Shown here: one piece after another, positions 51,336 to 59,542 of the stretch
Layout: the number at the start of each line of letters is the position of its first letter
How positions within the stretch are numbered: the first letter of the stretch is position 1
Source: Pseudomonadota bacterium
GTDB taxonomy: Bacteria > Pseudomonadota > Alphaproteobacteria > Caulobacterales > Caulobacteraceae
Reading direction: 5' to 3'
DNA: 64,000 nucleotides
Assembly (NCBI GenBank): GCA_020161365.1
Contig: JAIUNU010000002.1
Location: forward strand, 186,001 to 250,000
Position numbers and translations under genes: made by a program
Notes under the pieces: generated by a model
What the model saw: only the letters and a program-made list of their open reading frames with translations
Databases searched by the model: none
Told to the model about the DNA's origin: nothing

Positions 51336-51347
51336 GGTAGCGCTACC
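51336..51347. promoter_or_regulatory. LacI-type operator GGTAGCGCTACC upstream of the TonB receptor
   Basis: Perfect 12-bp palindrome, 34 bp upstream of the receptor start. The central CG and the GGTA/TACC half-sites are the usual form of LacI/GalR-family operators. A related site precedes the semialdehyde dehydrogenase (35481-35494). A repressor here would release the receptor-xylanase-xylosidase genes when sugar is present. Confidence 0.75.
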
Positions 51348-51444
51348 ATCGATCATGTTACCGTGATCATTTTGGCCAGATCACACGACCGACCGCAGAT
51401 CGTCAAGCGTTGTCACAAACGCCCAAGTCGTTTAGCCCTAAGGA

Positions 51445-51460
51445 ATGGGAACGTTACCAT
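51445..51460. promoter_or_regulatory. Second operator-like palindrome ATGGGAACGTTACCAT
   Basis: 16-bp palindrome with a single mismatched pair (G5/A12), centred on AACGTT. It differs from GGTAGCGCTACC in its centre, so it would suit a different LacI-type regulator or a weaker second site. 144 bp upstream of the receptor start. Confidence 0.6.
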
Positions 51461-51582
51461 TTGGGGTAGTGGCGAGAGCCCGCACACGGGCCGGCGCGCC
51501 AAATCCCTGACCCTGGTCACCTCCCCATCCGTGGCCTGGCCACGCGATGTCCGGATTCTTGACTGTCCGGTGACAAAGACGA

Positions 51583-51606
51583 TGACAACGAAAGACAGCG
51601 TTGTCA
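51583..51606. promoter_or_regulatory. Inverted repeat TGACAACG-N8-CGTTGTCA
   Basis: Two perfect 8-bp half-sites spaced by 8 bp (centre to centre 16 bp, about one and a half helical turns), 151 bp upstream of the first halogenase gene. Could be a dimer operator for the halogenase operon. A TTGACT -35-like element lies at 51559-51564, so the repeat would cover the promoter. Confidence 0.5.
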
Positions 51607-51756
51607 ATTTATAGACTGAACGGCCGTCAAACAAACGCGCCGTCGATGTCGGGGGGAAGCATGACCAAGGCCCACGCGGTCCAGCCGCTGGTGGCGCGCG
51701 CCGCGCGTGGCGCCCCGCCCTTTCCTATCCTCGACGCTCGATCCTAAGGTCGCGTC

Positions 51757-53265
51757 ATGGAGCCTATCCGCAAGATCGTCATCGTCGGCGGCGGCACGGC
51801 CGGCTGGATGAGCGCCGCCGGCCTCGCCGCCGTGCTGAAGGGCCTGCCGATCTCGATCGCCCTGGTCGAGTCGGCCGAGATCGGGACGGTCGGCGTCGGC
51901 GAAGCCACCGTGCCGCACATCCGCCACTTCAACGCCCGCCTCGGCCTCGACGAGGCCGACTTCATGCGCAAGACCCAGGCGACCATCAAGCTGGGCATCC
52001 AGTTCTGCGGCTGGGGCCGGCCCGGCGAGCGCTACATCCATCCTTTCGGGGCCTATGGGCACGCGATCGACGGCCTGCCCTTTCACCAGCACTGGCTGGC
52101 GGCCCGGGCGCGCGGCGAAGACGGGCCGATCGAGGCCTACAGCCTGCCGATCATCGCCAGCCTGGCCGGCAAGTTCGCCCCGCCCTCGACCGATCCGCGC
52201 TCGCTGGGCTCGACCTTCAACTACGCCTACCAGTTCGACGCCGCCCTCTACGCCCAGTACCTGCGGGCCTATGCCGAGGCGCGCGGCGTCACCCGCACCG
52301 AGGGCAAGATCGCCAGCGTCCAGCAGCGCCCAGAGGACGGCTTCGTCACCGGCGTCACCCTGGAGGACGGCCGGATCGTCGAGGGCGACCTCTTCGTCGA
52401 CTGCTCGGGCTTCCGGGGCCTGTTGATCGAAGGAGCCCTGCAGGCCGGCTACGAGGACTGGACCCGCTGGCTGCCGTGCGACCGCGCCGTCGCCGCGCCC
52501 TGCGCGTCGATCGAGCCGCCCACGCCCTACACCCGGGCCACGGCCGACCAGGCCGGCTGGCGCTGGCGAATCCCGCTGCAACACCGCGTCGGCAACGGCC
52601 ACGTCTACTGCTCCAGCTACATCAGCGACGACGACGCCGCCCGCGCCCTGGTCGAAAAGCTGGACGGCAAGCTGCAGCAGGACCCGCGCTTCCTGCGGTT
52701 CACGACCGGACGTCGCAAGAAGCAGTGGTTCAAGAACGTCGTCGCCGTGGGCCTGTCGTCAGGGTTCCTCGAGCCGCTGGAAAGCACCTCGATCCACCTG
52801 ATCCAGGTCGCCATCACCACCCTGCTCGAACTCTTCCCGCATCAGGGCTGCGCCCAGGCCGACCAGGACGAGTACAACCGCGTGATGGACCTGGAGTTCG
52901 AGCGGATCCGCGATTTTCTGGTGCTGCACTACCACGCCAACCAGCGCGACGATTCCCCGTTCTGGATCGAGCGCCGCGAGGGGCCGATCCCCGACAGCCT
53001 AGCCTACAAGATGGCCCTGTTCCGCGAGCGTGGCGCGGTCGTCGGCTACAAGGACGGCTTCTTCCTCGAGCCGTCATGGCTGGCCGTCTATTTCGGCCAG
53101 AACATCCTGCCCGACGGCTTTGACCCGCTGGTGGCGGCCAGCGATCCGGTCCGCACCACGCGGATCATGGCCGACCTCGCCGCCGCCGTGACCCGCACCG
53201 TCGACGCCATGCCCACCCACGAGGCGTTCCTGCGCTCGGTGGTCGATTCAGGGGCCCCGGCATGA
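51757..53265 (+). CDS. Flavin-dependent (tryptophan-type) halogenase 1
   Basis: 502 residues. FADH2-binding motif VIVGGGTAGWMSA (11-17); active-site Lys78 in RKTQATIKLGIQF, which aligns with PrnA Lys79; halogenase motif WRWRIP (269-274); Glu343-Ser344 in GFLEPLESTSIHLIQ. Full-length and apparently intact. The family uses FADH2, O2 and halide to form HOCl/HOBr, which is passed to the substrate through the Lys. It needs a flavin reductase, not encoded nearby. First of four tandem paralogues, divergent from the TonB receptor. Substrate unknown; similar Caulobacterales enzymes may halogenate indoles. Confidence 0.94.
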   Translation: MEPIRKIVIVGGGTAGWMSAAGLAAVLKGLPISIALVESAEIGTVGVGEATVPHIRHFNARLGLDEADFMRKTQATIKLGIQFCGWGRPGERYIHPFGAYGHAIDGLPFHQHWLAARARGEDGPIEAYSLPIIASLAGKFAPPSTDPRSLGSTFNYAYQFDAALYAQYLRAYAEARGVTRTEGKIASVQQRPEDGFVTGVTLEDGRIVEGDLFVDCSGFRGLLIEGALQAGYEDWTRWLPCDRAVAAPCASIEPPTPYTRATADQAGWRWRIPLQHRVGNGHVYCSSYISDDDAARALVEKLDGKLQQDPRFLRFTTGRRKKQWFKNVVAVGLSSGFLEPLESTSIHLIQVAITTLLELFPHQGCAQADQDEYNRVMDLEFERIRDFLVLHYHANQRDDSPFWIERREGPIPDSLAYKMALFRERGAVVGYKDGFFLEPSWLAVYFGQNILPDGFDPLVAASDPVRTTRIMADLAAAVTRTVDAMPTHEAFLRSVVDSGAPA

Positions 53266-54386
53266 AGCGGGTCCTGATCGTCGGCGCAGGAATCGACGCC
53301 TGGATGAGCGCCGCCGCCCTCGCCACGGCGACGAAGGGTCTCGCCGAAGTGGTCGTGGCTGAGACCGGTCCGCCGCCGTCCGGGCGGATCGCCGCCCCGC
53401 CGTCCCTCAGAGGCCTGCACGCGCGCCTTGGCGTCAGCGACGAAGCCTTGGCTTCGGAGGCGAGCGCTCGGCCACGCCTGGCCGCCCGCTACAGCGACGC
53501 GATCGAGCCCTTCGGCGAGACCGGGGTCGGCGTCGACGGCGTGGCGTTCCATCACTACTGGCTGGCCGCCGGTCGCCCGGGTCCGCTCAGCAACTGGAGC
53601 CTGGCCGCCCAGGCCGCCGCGCGCGGCCGCTTCGCCCTTCCCAGCCCCGACCCGCGCTCGCCGCTGTCGACGCTGGGTTATGGCCTGACCCTGGACGCGG
53701 CCGGCTATGCTGAGCTCCTCAAGCGCGTCGCCCTGGCCGCCGGCGCAACGGTGACGGACGGACGCCCCGACGCCGACCTCAAGGTCGATGCCTCGGGTCG
53801 TGAAATGCTGCTGGTCGCGCACGAGCCGTGGACCGACTGGAGCGCCTGGCTACCGAACGGCGTCGAACTGGCGGAGGACGGCCTGGTCTCCACCTTCGGG
53901 CCCGCGCCAGCCCGGACTGGTCGCATCGCCGAGGCCATGACCGGCGACACCGTCGCGATCGGGTCCGCCTATGGCGTCATCGGCGCCGGCGACGGCGGCG
54001 ACCTGCATCTGCTGCAGGGCGACATCTCGCGCCTGATCGCCCTCTTCCCCACCGGCCCGGCCGCCGTGGCCGAGTACAACCGTCTGGCCGAGTCCGCCCT
54101 GGAGCGGGCGCGCGACATGGCCATCCTGCGCTGGGGCGACCTGTCGAACCCGCCCGCGACCCTGGCGCGCAAGATCGAGCAGTTCGAGAGTCGCGGCCGC
54201 GTCGTCAGCTACGACGACGAGGCCTGGCCCGAGACCGCCTGGATCCACGCCTTCCTGGCGCGCGGGATCTTTCCCCGACGCTGGGACCCGCTGGCGGATC
54301 GCGTCCCGCCCGAGCGGATTCGCGAGATGCTGAGCCGGATGAAGGCCGTGCTGGAGCAGACGGCGGAGGGGATGCCGCGTGCTTGA
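53262..54386 (+). CDS. Halogenase 2: shortened, probably non-catalytic paralogue
   Basis: 374 residues, about 130 fewer than its sisters; ATG overlaps the previous stop (ATGA). It aligns at the N-terminus (RVLIVGAGIDAWMSAAAL) and C-terminus (AAVAEYNRLAESALERARDMAILRWGD, IEQFESRGRVV, ETAWIHAFLARGIFPRRWDPLAD). However, GGGTAG has become GAGIDA. The Lys region is replaced by ASEASARPRLAARYSDAIEPFG, WxWxIP is missing, and EPLES is replaced by GAGDGGD. The frame is intact and translationally coupled, so it is kept as a protein, perhaps a partner subunit or scaffold. Confidence 0.85.
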   Translation: MKRVLIVGAGIDAWMSAAALATATKGLAEVVVAETGPPPSGRIAAPPSLRGLHARLGVSDEALASEASARPRLAARYSDAIEPFGETGVGVDGVAFHHYWLAAGRPGPLSNWSLAAQAAARGRFALPSPDPRSPLSTLGYGLTLDAAGYAELLKRVALAAGATVTDGRPDADLKVDASGREMLLVAHEPWTDWSAWLPNGVELAEDGLVSTFGPAPARTGRIAEAMTGDTVAIGSAYGVIGAGDGGDLHLLQGDISRLIALFPTGPAAVAEYNRLAESALERARDMAILRWGDLSNPPATLARKIEQFESRGRVVSYDDEAWPETAWIHAFLARGIFPRRWDPLADRVPPERIREMLSRMKAVLEQTAEGMPRA

Positions 54387-54516
54387 GCGCCCCCTCCGTC
54401 TCGCCGCTTCGCGCCGATCCACCTCCCCCGTTCCACGGGGGAGGATACTTGTCCTCCTCACCCGCGACGCGGGGGAGGTGGCGGGACGCGGATATGCGTC
54501 ACGAAGGAGGGGCGCT
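54386..54516. repeat. Type A GC-rich repeat between halogenases 2 and 3
   Basis: GAGCGCCCCCTCCGTC at the left, mirrored by GACGCGGATATGCGTCACGAAGGAGGGGCGCTT at the right; CTCCCCC/GGGGGAGG hairpins inside. It splits the four-gene row into two coupled pairs (1-2 and 3-4) and may end the first transcript. The right end offers a GGAGGGG purine run 37 nt before the ATG of halogenase 3. Confidence 0.85.
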
Positions 54517-54547
54517 TGGCGGCCAATGATCACATGAGCCCCGCCCC

Positions 54548-56062
54548 ATGACCCCCTCCCCCATCCGCAGCGTCCTGATCGTCGGCGGCGGCACGGCCGG
54601 CTGGATGACGGCGGCGGCCCTGGCCAAGGCGCTGCCCAAGACCACCGCCGTCACCCTGGTGGAGTCCGAACAGATCGGCACCGTCGGCGTCGGCGAGGCG
54701 ACGATCCCGCCGATCAACACCTTCAACCAGATCCTCGGGCTGGACGAAGCCGCGTTCATGCGGGCGACCAAGGCCAGCTTCAAGCTGGCCATCGAGTTCG
54801 TCGACTGGATGGGCCCGGGCCACCGCTACCTGCATCCGTTCGGCGGCTTTGGCCTGGATATCGAGGCGGTGAAGTTCCACCAGGTGTGGCTGCGCGCCCA
54901 TCACGAGGGCTGGGCTCCGTCGATCGACGCGTTCAACCTGTCGGCCCAGGCCGCGCACCTGAACCGCTACGCCCCGCCGTCGAAGGACCCGGGCCAGGTG
55001 TTGTCGAGCCTGAAATACGCCTTCCACTTCGACGCCGGCCTCTACGCGAAGTTCCTGCGCGACTACGCCGAGCCCCGCGGCGTCACCCGCGTCGAAGGCA
55101 AGATCGCCAGCGTCGAGCAGCACGGGGAGACCGGCTTCGTCACCGGCGTCACGCTGGAGGACGGGCGCGTGCTGGAGGCCGATCTCTTCGTCGACTGCTC
55201 CGGGTTCCGGGGCCTTTTGATCGAGCAGACGCTGAAGGCCGGCTATGACGACTGGAGCCACTGGCTGCCTAATGACCGGGCGGTGGCCATGCCCTGCGTC
55301 ACCGGCGGCGATGGCCTGACGCCCTACACCCGCGCTACGGCGGATACGGCAGGCTGGCGCTGGCGCATCCCGCTGCAGCACCGCACCGGCAACGGCTATG
55401 TCTATTCCAGCCGCGACATCAGCGACGAGGACGCCGTGGCCCGCCTGCGCGCCACCCTGGACGGCGAGCCCTTGGCCGAGCCGAATTTCCTGAGGTTCCA
55501 GGCCGGGCGCCGCAAGGCCGCCTGGGTCAAGAACGTCGTCGCTATCGGCCTGTCGTCGGGCTTCCTCGAACCCCTGGAAAGCACCTCGATCCACCTGATC
55601 CAGGCCGGGATCACCAAACTTCTGGCCCTGTTCCCCGATCGCGGCTTCGATCCCATCGAGATCGCCGAGTACAACCGCCTGACCGCCCTGCAGGTCGAGC
55701 TGATCCGCGACTTCATCATCCTGCACTTCAAGGCCAACGCCCGCAGCGAGCCCTACTGGGTCCGCGCCCGCGCGATGGAGATCCCCGAGAGCCTGCAGCG
55801 CAAGATCGACCTCTTCGCCGCCTCGGGCCGCCTGTTCCCCACCGACCTGGACCTCTTCGCCGAGCCCAGCTGGATCGCCGTGCTTCTGGGCCAGGGGATC
55901 ACGCCGCGCCGCCACGATCCGCTGGTCGACGCCTTCGACGAGGCCTTCCTCAAGGCCCAGCTGTCGCGGCTGGCCGGCCTGATCCGCCAGACGGCGGAGG
56001 CCTTGCCGACCCACGAGCAGTTCATCGCCCGCTACTGCGCTTCTCCCGAGTTCAAAGCATGA
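54548..56062 (+). CDS. Flavin-dependent halogenase 3
   Basis: 504 residues. VLIVGGGTAGWMTAAAL; Lys79 in RATKASFKLAIEFVDW; WRWRIP in ADTAGWRWRIPLQHRTGNGYVY; GFLEPLESTSIHLIQAG. All catalytic elements are present. Closer in sequence to halogenase 4 than to 1 in the Lys region and in the C-terminal segment GLIRQTAEALPTHEQFIARYC. Followed by halogenase 4 with ATGA overlap. The start has no close Shine-Dalgarno (only the repeat's GGAGGGG further up), so the exact initiation context is odd. Confidence 0.94.
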   Translation: MTPSPIRSVLIVGGGTAGWMTAAALAKALPKTTAVTLVESEQIGTVGVGEATIPPINTFNQILGLDEAAFMRATKASFKLAIEFVDWMGPGHRYLHPFGGFGLDIEAVKFHQVWLRAHHEGWAPSIDAFNLSAQAAHLNRYAPPSKDPGQVLSSLKYAFHFDAGLYAKFLRDYAEPRGVTRVEGKIASVEQHGETGFVTGVTLEDGRVLEADLFVDCSGFRGLLIEQTLKAGYDDWSHWLPNDRAVAMPCVTGGDGLTPYTRATADTAGWRWRIPLQHRTGNGYVYSSRDISDEDAVARLRATLDGEPLAEPNFLRFQAGRRKAAWVKNVVAIGLSSGFLEPLESTSIHLIQAGITKLLALFPDRGFDPIEIAEYNRLTALQVELIRDFIILHFKANARSEPYWVRARAMEIPESLQRKIDLFAASGRLFPTDLDLFAEPSWIAVLLGQGITPRRHDPLVDAFDEAFLKAQLSRLAGLIRQTAEALPTHEQFIARYCASPEFKA

Positions 56063-57570
56063 CTCAAGACCACCGCCTGCGCCGCGTCGTGATTGTCGGC
56101 GGCGGCACCGCAGGCTGGATGACCGCCGCCGCCCTGGGGCGCTTTCTCAAGGACGGCTACACCAAGGTGACGCTGGTCGAGTCCGAGGCCATCGGCACGG
56201 TCGGGGTCGGCGAGTCGACCATCCCGCAGATCAACATCTTCAACCGGATGCTGGGCCTGGACGAGAACGACTTCGTCCGGAAGACCAAGGCCACCTTCAA
56301 GCTGGGCATCGACTTCGTCGACTGGCAGCGGATCGGCCACAGCTACCACCACCCGTTCGGCCCCTATGGCGTCGACATGGAGGGCGTGTCGTTCCACGCC
56401 TACTGGCTGAAGGCCCGCGCCATGGGCCTGGACGACGACCTGGGCGCCTACAGCCTGCAGACGGTGGGCGCGCGGCAAAGCAAGTTCATGCGCCCGAACG
56501 GACAGGCCAACTCCCCGCTGGGCCAGATCGCCTACGCCTTCCAGTTCGACGCCGGGCTCTACGCCAAGTTCCTGCGGGAATACTCAGAGGCGCGCGGCGT
56601 CACCCGGCAGGAAGGCAAGATCGCCTCGGTCCAGCAGGACGGCCAGAGCGGTCACGTCACCTCGGTCACGCTGGAGAGCGGCCAGGTCGTCGAGGGCGAC
56701 CTCTTCATCGACTGCTCGGGCTTTCGGGGCCTGCTGATCGAGCAGACCCTGAAGACCGGCTACGAGGACTGGTCGCAGTGGCTGCTGAACGACCGCGCGG
56801 TGGCCATGCCCTGCGCGCTGGGCGGCTCGATGGCGCCGGTGACGCGGGCCACGGCCCGGCCGCACGGCTGGCAGTGGCGCATCCCGCTGCAGCATCGCCT
56901 CGGCAACGGCTACGCCTATTCCAGCCGGCATGTCAGCGACGACGAGGCCCTGGCCGACCTCCTGAGCCAGCTCGACGGCAAGCCGCTGGCCGACCCGAAC
57001 CTGATCCGCTTCACGCCGGGCCGTCGCAAGAAGAGCTGGAACGGCAATGTCGTGGCCATCGGCCTGTCGGCGGGGTTCATGGAGCCGCTGGAAAGCCAGT
57101 CGATCCACCTGATCCAGGTGGGCATCTCGCGCCTGCTGGCCCACTTCCCCGACCGCCATTTCCGTCAGGCCGAGATCGACCGCTACAACCGGACGATGAC
57201 GTTCGAGTACGAGAAGATCCGGGATTTCATCATCCTGCACTTCAAGGCCACGGCGCGCAGCGACACGCCCTACTGGAACTATCTGCGCGAGATGCCGATC
57301 CCGGACTATCTGGCCGACAAGATCGCGCTCTTCAAAGGCTCGGGCCGCGTGTTCCGCGAGAACGAGGAGCTGTTCAACGACACCTCGTGGTTCGCCGTGT
57401 TCATCGGCCAGGGGATCATTCCGGAAAGCTACGACCCGATGGCCGACTGCATGGACGAAGGCGTCTTCAAGGCCCGCATGGCCGAGATCAAGTCGGTCAT
57501 CGCGAGATCCGCCGAGGTGATGCCGGGGCATATGGCGTTTATCCGGGAGAACTGTGCGGCGGAGGGGTGA
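56059..57570 (+). CDS. Flavin-dependent halogenase 4
   Basis: 503 residues. VVIVGGGTAGWMTAAALG; Lys81 in RKTKATFKLGIDFVDW; the motif is WQWRIP (HGWQWRIPLQHRLGNGYAY), so the middle position differs; GFMEPLESQSIHLIQVG. Intact and probably active. Coupled to halogenase 3. The three complete enzymes share about half of their residues by eye, suggesting old duplications with different substrates and not recent tandem copies. Confidence 0.94.
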   Translation: MTQDHRLRRVVIVGGGTAGWMTAAALGRFLKDGYTKVTLVESEAIGTVGVGESTIPQINIFNRMLGLDENDFVRKTKATFKLGIDFVDWQRIGHSYHHPFGPYGVDMEGVSFHAYWLKARAMGLDDDLGAYSLQTVGARQSKFMRPNGQANSPLGQIAYAFQFDAGLYAKFLREYSEARGVTRQEGKIASVQQDGQSGHVTSVTLESGQVVEGDLFIDCSGFRGLLIEQTLKTGYEDWSQWLLNDRAVAMPCALGGSMAPVTRATARPHGWQWRIPLQHRLGNGYAYSSRHVSDDEALADLLSQLDGKPLADPNLIRFTPGRRKKSWNGNVVAIGLSAGFMEPLESQSIHLIQVGISRLLAHFPDRHFRQAEIDRYNRTMTFEYEKIRDFIILHFKATARSDTPYWNYLREMPIPDYLADKIALFKGSGRVFRENEELFNDTSWFAVFIGQGIIPESYDPMADCMDEGVFKARMAEIKSVIARSAEVMPGHMAFIRENCAAEG

Positions 57571-57601
57571 GGGTGCAACCCCGTGGAAGGGTCCCAAAAA
57601 C

Positions 57602-57717
57602 CGTGTCATCCCGGACGGCCCGGAGGGCCGATCCGGGACCCAGGGGTGAAGAAACGCTGCGCCCGCCGCCCCTGGGTCCCGGCGCTCCGCGCGTCGCGCT
57701 CCGGCCGGGATGACACG
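57602..57717. repeat. Type D inverted-repeat element
   Basis: Perfect 13-bp ends CGTGTCATCCCGG / CCGGGATGACACG, with nested palindromes (GGCCCGGAGGGCC, GACCCAGGGG / CCCCTGGGTC) inside. A fold-back element of about 116 bp, without coding capacity, in the gap after halogenase 4. Confidence 0.85.
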
Positions 57718-57758
57718 AGCAGATTGCAGGAAATACAATCTAAGATTACATTTTCTCG

Positions 57759-58049
57759 ATGCGCTCTTACTTCGTCTACATCCTGGCGAGCGGACGGAAC
57801 GGCACACTGTACATAGGCGTCACCGGCGATCTTGCGCGCCGCGTCTGGCAGCACCGCGAGGGGGCGCCCAGAGGCTTCACCGCGAAGTATGGGGTGACAA
57901 AGCTGGTCTGGTATCAGGAGTTCGCGGAGATCAGCGACGCCATTCTCTACGAGAAGCGCGTCAAACGCTGGCGACGCGCCTGGAAGCTCGAGCTTATCGA
58001 GGCGGAAAACCCGCAGTGGCTCGATCTGTACGAAACGCTGAATAACTAG
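57759..58049 (+). CDS. GIY-YIG nuclease-superfamily small protein
   Basis: 96 residues: YFVYILASGRNGTLYIGVTGDLARRVWQHREGAPRGFTAKYGVTKLVWYQEF is the GIY-YIG fold (VYIL...LYIGVT), with Arg in LARRVWQH and a Glu in ILYEKRVKRWRRAWKLELIE. UvrC/YhbQ-like stand-alone members of this size are common, and their cellular role is poorly known (DNA repair suspected). Next to a fold-back element (57602-57717). No strong Shine-Dalgarno seen. Confidence 0.93.
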   Translation: MRSYFVYILASGRNGTLYIGVTGDLARRVWQHREGAPRGFTAKYGVTKLVWYQEFAEISDAILYEKRVKRWRRAWKLELIEAENPQWLDLYETLNN

Positions 58050-58083
58050 CCCTGCGCCACACCGGTCGGGATCACTAGCCCCC

Positions 58084-59400
58084 CTACTTCCCCACCACAT
58101 TCAGCACCGCCAGGGTCATCGCCTCGACCCCCGTGCGGATCGTCGGTTCCGCCACCGGGGCGAAGAACGGCGAGTGGTTGACCGGCAGTTCGCGGCCCTC
58201 GGCCTTGGCCTTGGCGGCTTCGGCGGGGTCGGAGCCGCCGATGGCGAAGTAGACCGACGGCACGCCCGCCAGCACGAACTCCGAATAGTCCTCGGACGCC
58301 GAGCCCGGCTTGTCCTGGGCCACGGCGCGGGCGCCGAAGGCGGCCTTGAACACCACGGCCGTGCGGTCGGTCAGGGCCTGGTCGTTGACCACCATCTTGC
58401 CGCCTGCGGTCAGCTTCAGGTCGGCGGCCGGGGCGCCGGCCATGTCGGTCACCGCCTTCACCGTACGGCGCACGCCGTCGAGGATCTTTTCGCGCACGGC
58501 GTTGTCCTGGGTGCGGATCGTGCCGCGCACCCGGGCCTTGTCGGGGATGATGTTGCCGGCGCTGCCCGCCTGGATCGAGCCGACGGTCACGACGCCGAAC
58601 GCAGAGGGGTCCTTCTCGCGGCTGATCACGCTCTGAACGTCGACGGTGAAGCGGGCGGCCATCAGCACGGGGTCGATGGTCGCGTTCGGCATCGAGCCGT
58701 GCCCGCCCCGGCCGTTGAAGGTGATGTCGAGGCCGTCCGAGGTCGAGGTCAGGACGCCGGCCTTGTAGTAAACCTCGCCGGCCGGACCCGGGCCGACGTG
58801 CAGCGCAAAGCCATAGTCAGGCTTGCCGCCGATCTTGTCCCACAGGCCGTCGGCCAGCATGGCGCGCGCGCCGCTGACGGTCTCCTCCGAGGGCTGGGCC
58901 ACGAAAACCAGCGTGCCCTTCCACCTGGACTTCATCGCCACCAGCTGGCGAGCCGTCCCGACCCAGGCGGCCATGTGGATGTCGTGGCCGCACGAATGGG
59001 CGACGAAGACCTTTTCGCCGTTCCAGGTGGCCGTCGCCTGGCTGGCCCAGGCCAGGCCCGACTTTTCCTGCATCGGCAGGCCGTCCAGCTCGGTGCGGAT
59101 CAGCACCTTGGGGCCCTCGCCGTTCTTCAGCACCGCCACGACGCCGGTCCTGCCCACGCCCTCGGTGACGGTGAAGCCCAGCGCCCGCATCTGCGCGGCG
59201 AGTTTCTTTGCGGTCTCGACCTCCTGGAAGCCCAGTTCGGGGTGAGCGTGGATGTCCTTGTACAGCGCCTCCAGCGCCGGATAGTCGCGGTCGAGCTGGG
59301 CGCCGATCGCCTTCTGCGTGGCGGGCACGTTGAGCGGCCCCGCCTGGGCGGCGGCGGCGATCAGCAGGGCCAGGGCGGAGGCGGCGAACAGGGACTTCAT
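58084..59400 (-). CDS. Secreted M20D amidohydrolase/peptidase
   Basis: 438 residues. Signal peptide (1-about 20, AAAAQAG); M20 metal motifs: Cys137 and His139 in AHSCGHDIHM, Glu172/Glu173 in AQPSEETVSGA, and a C-terminal His in LPVNHSPFF. The dimerisation lid contains FNGRGGHGSMPNATIDP. The family (hippurate/indole-acetyl-amino-acid hydrolase type, usually Mn or Zn) removes acyl or amide groups from amino acids; exported members feed on extracellular amides. Same strand as the next amidohydrolase with a repeat between them. Confidence 0.93.
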   Translation of the reverse strand: MKSLFAASALALLIAAAAQAGPLNVPATQKAIGAQLDRDYPALEALYKDIHAHPELGFQEVETAKKLAAQMRALGFTVTEGVGRTGVVAVLKNGEGPKVLIRTELDGLPMQEKSGLAWASQATATWNGEKVFVAHSCGHDIHMAAWVGTARQLVAMKSRWKGTLVFVAQPSEETVSGARAMLADGLWDKIGGKPDYGFALHVGPGPAGEVYYKAGVLTSTSDGLDITFNGRGGHGSMPNATIDPVLMAARFTVDVQSVISREKDPSAFGVVTVGSIQAGSAGNIIPDKARVRGTIRTQDNAVREKILDGVRRTVKAVTDMAGAPAADLKLTAGGKMVVNDQALTDRTAVVFKAAFGARAVAQDKPGSASEDYSEFVLAGVPSVYFAIGGSDPAEAAKAKAEGRELPVNHSPFFAPVAEPTIRTGVEAMTLAVLNVVGK

Positions 59401-59482
59401 GGCGGGTCTCGGCTTTTGGTGGGTCGCAGGATCGACGCACGGCCGCCGATGATCCGCCAGCCGTCGTCGGCAAAAACACCGG

Positions 59483-59520
59483 GTCGTCCCGGCCCGGCGG
59501 CGAGCGCTAGCCGGGACGAC
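59483..59520. repeat. Short type D-like fold-back
   Basis: GTCGTCCCGG / CCGGGACGAC, perfect 10-bp arms around an 18-nt centre that itself contains GGCGGCGAGCGCTAGCC. Lies between the two amidohydrolase genes; possible terminator for the M38-type gene. Confidence 0.7.
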
Positions 59521-59542
59521 ACAATGGACGCTCCCCCGGGTC

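Larger units (their letters stand above)
51302..51756. other. 455-bp divergent control region, receptor versus halogenases
   Basis: The only gap over 300 bp in the window. No gene is seen; an 83-residue plus-strand frame at 51363-51614 lacks any recognisable features. It is less GC-rich than its surroundings and holds three symmetric sites (51336-51347, 51445-51460, 51583-51606). The stretch 51607-51756 next to the halogenase start has no evident site other than a Shine-Dalgarno-poor leader. Confidence 0.7.

Noticed and set aside
51363..51614. 83-residue plus-strand frame in the receptor/halogenase gap
   Set aside because: No Shine-Dalgarno, no domain, and it covers the operator palindromes; treated as non-coding.
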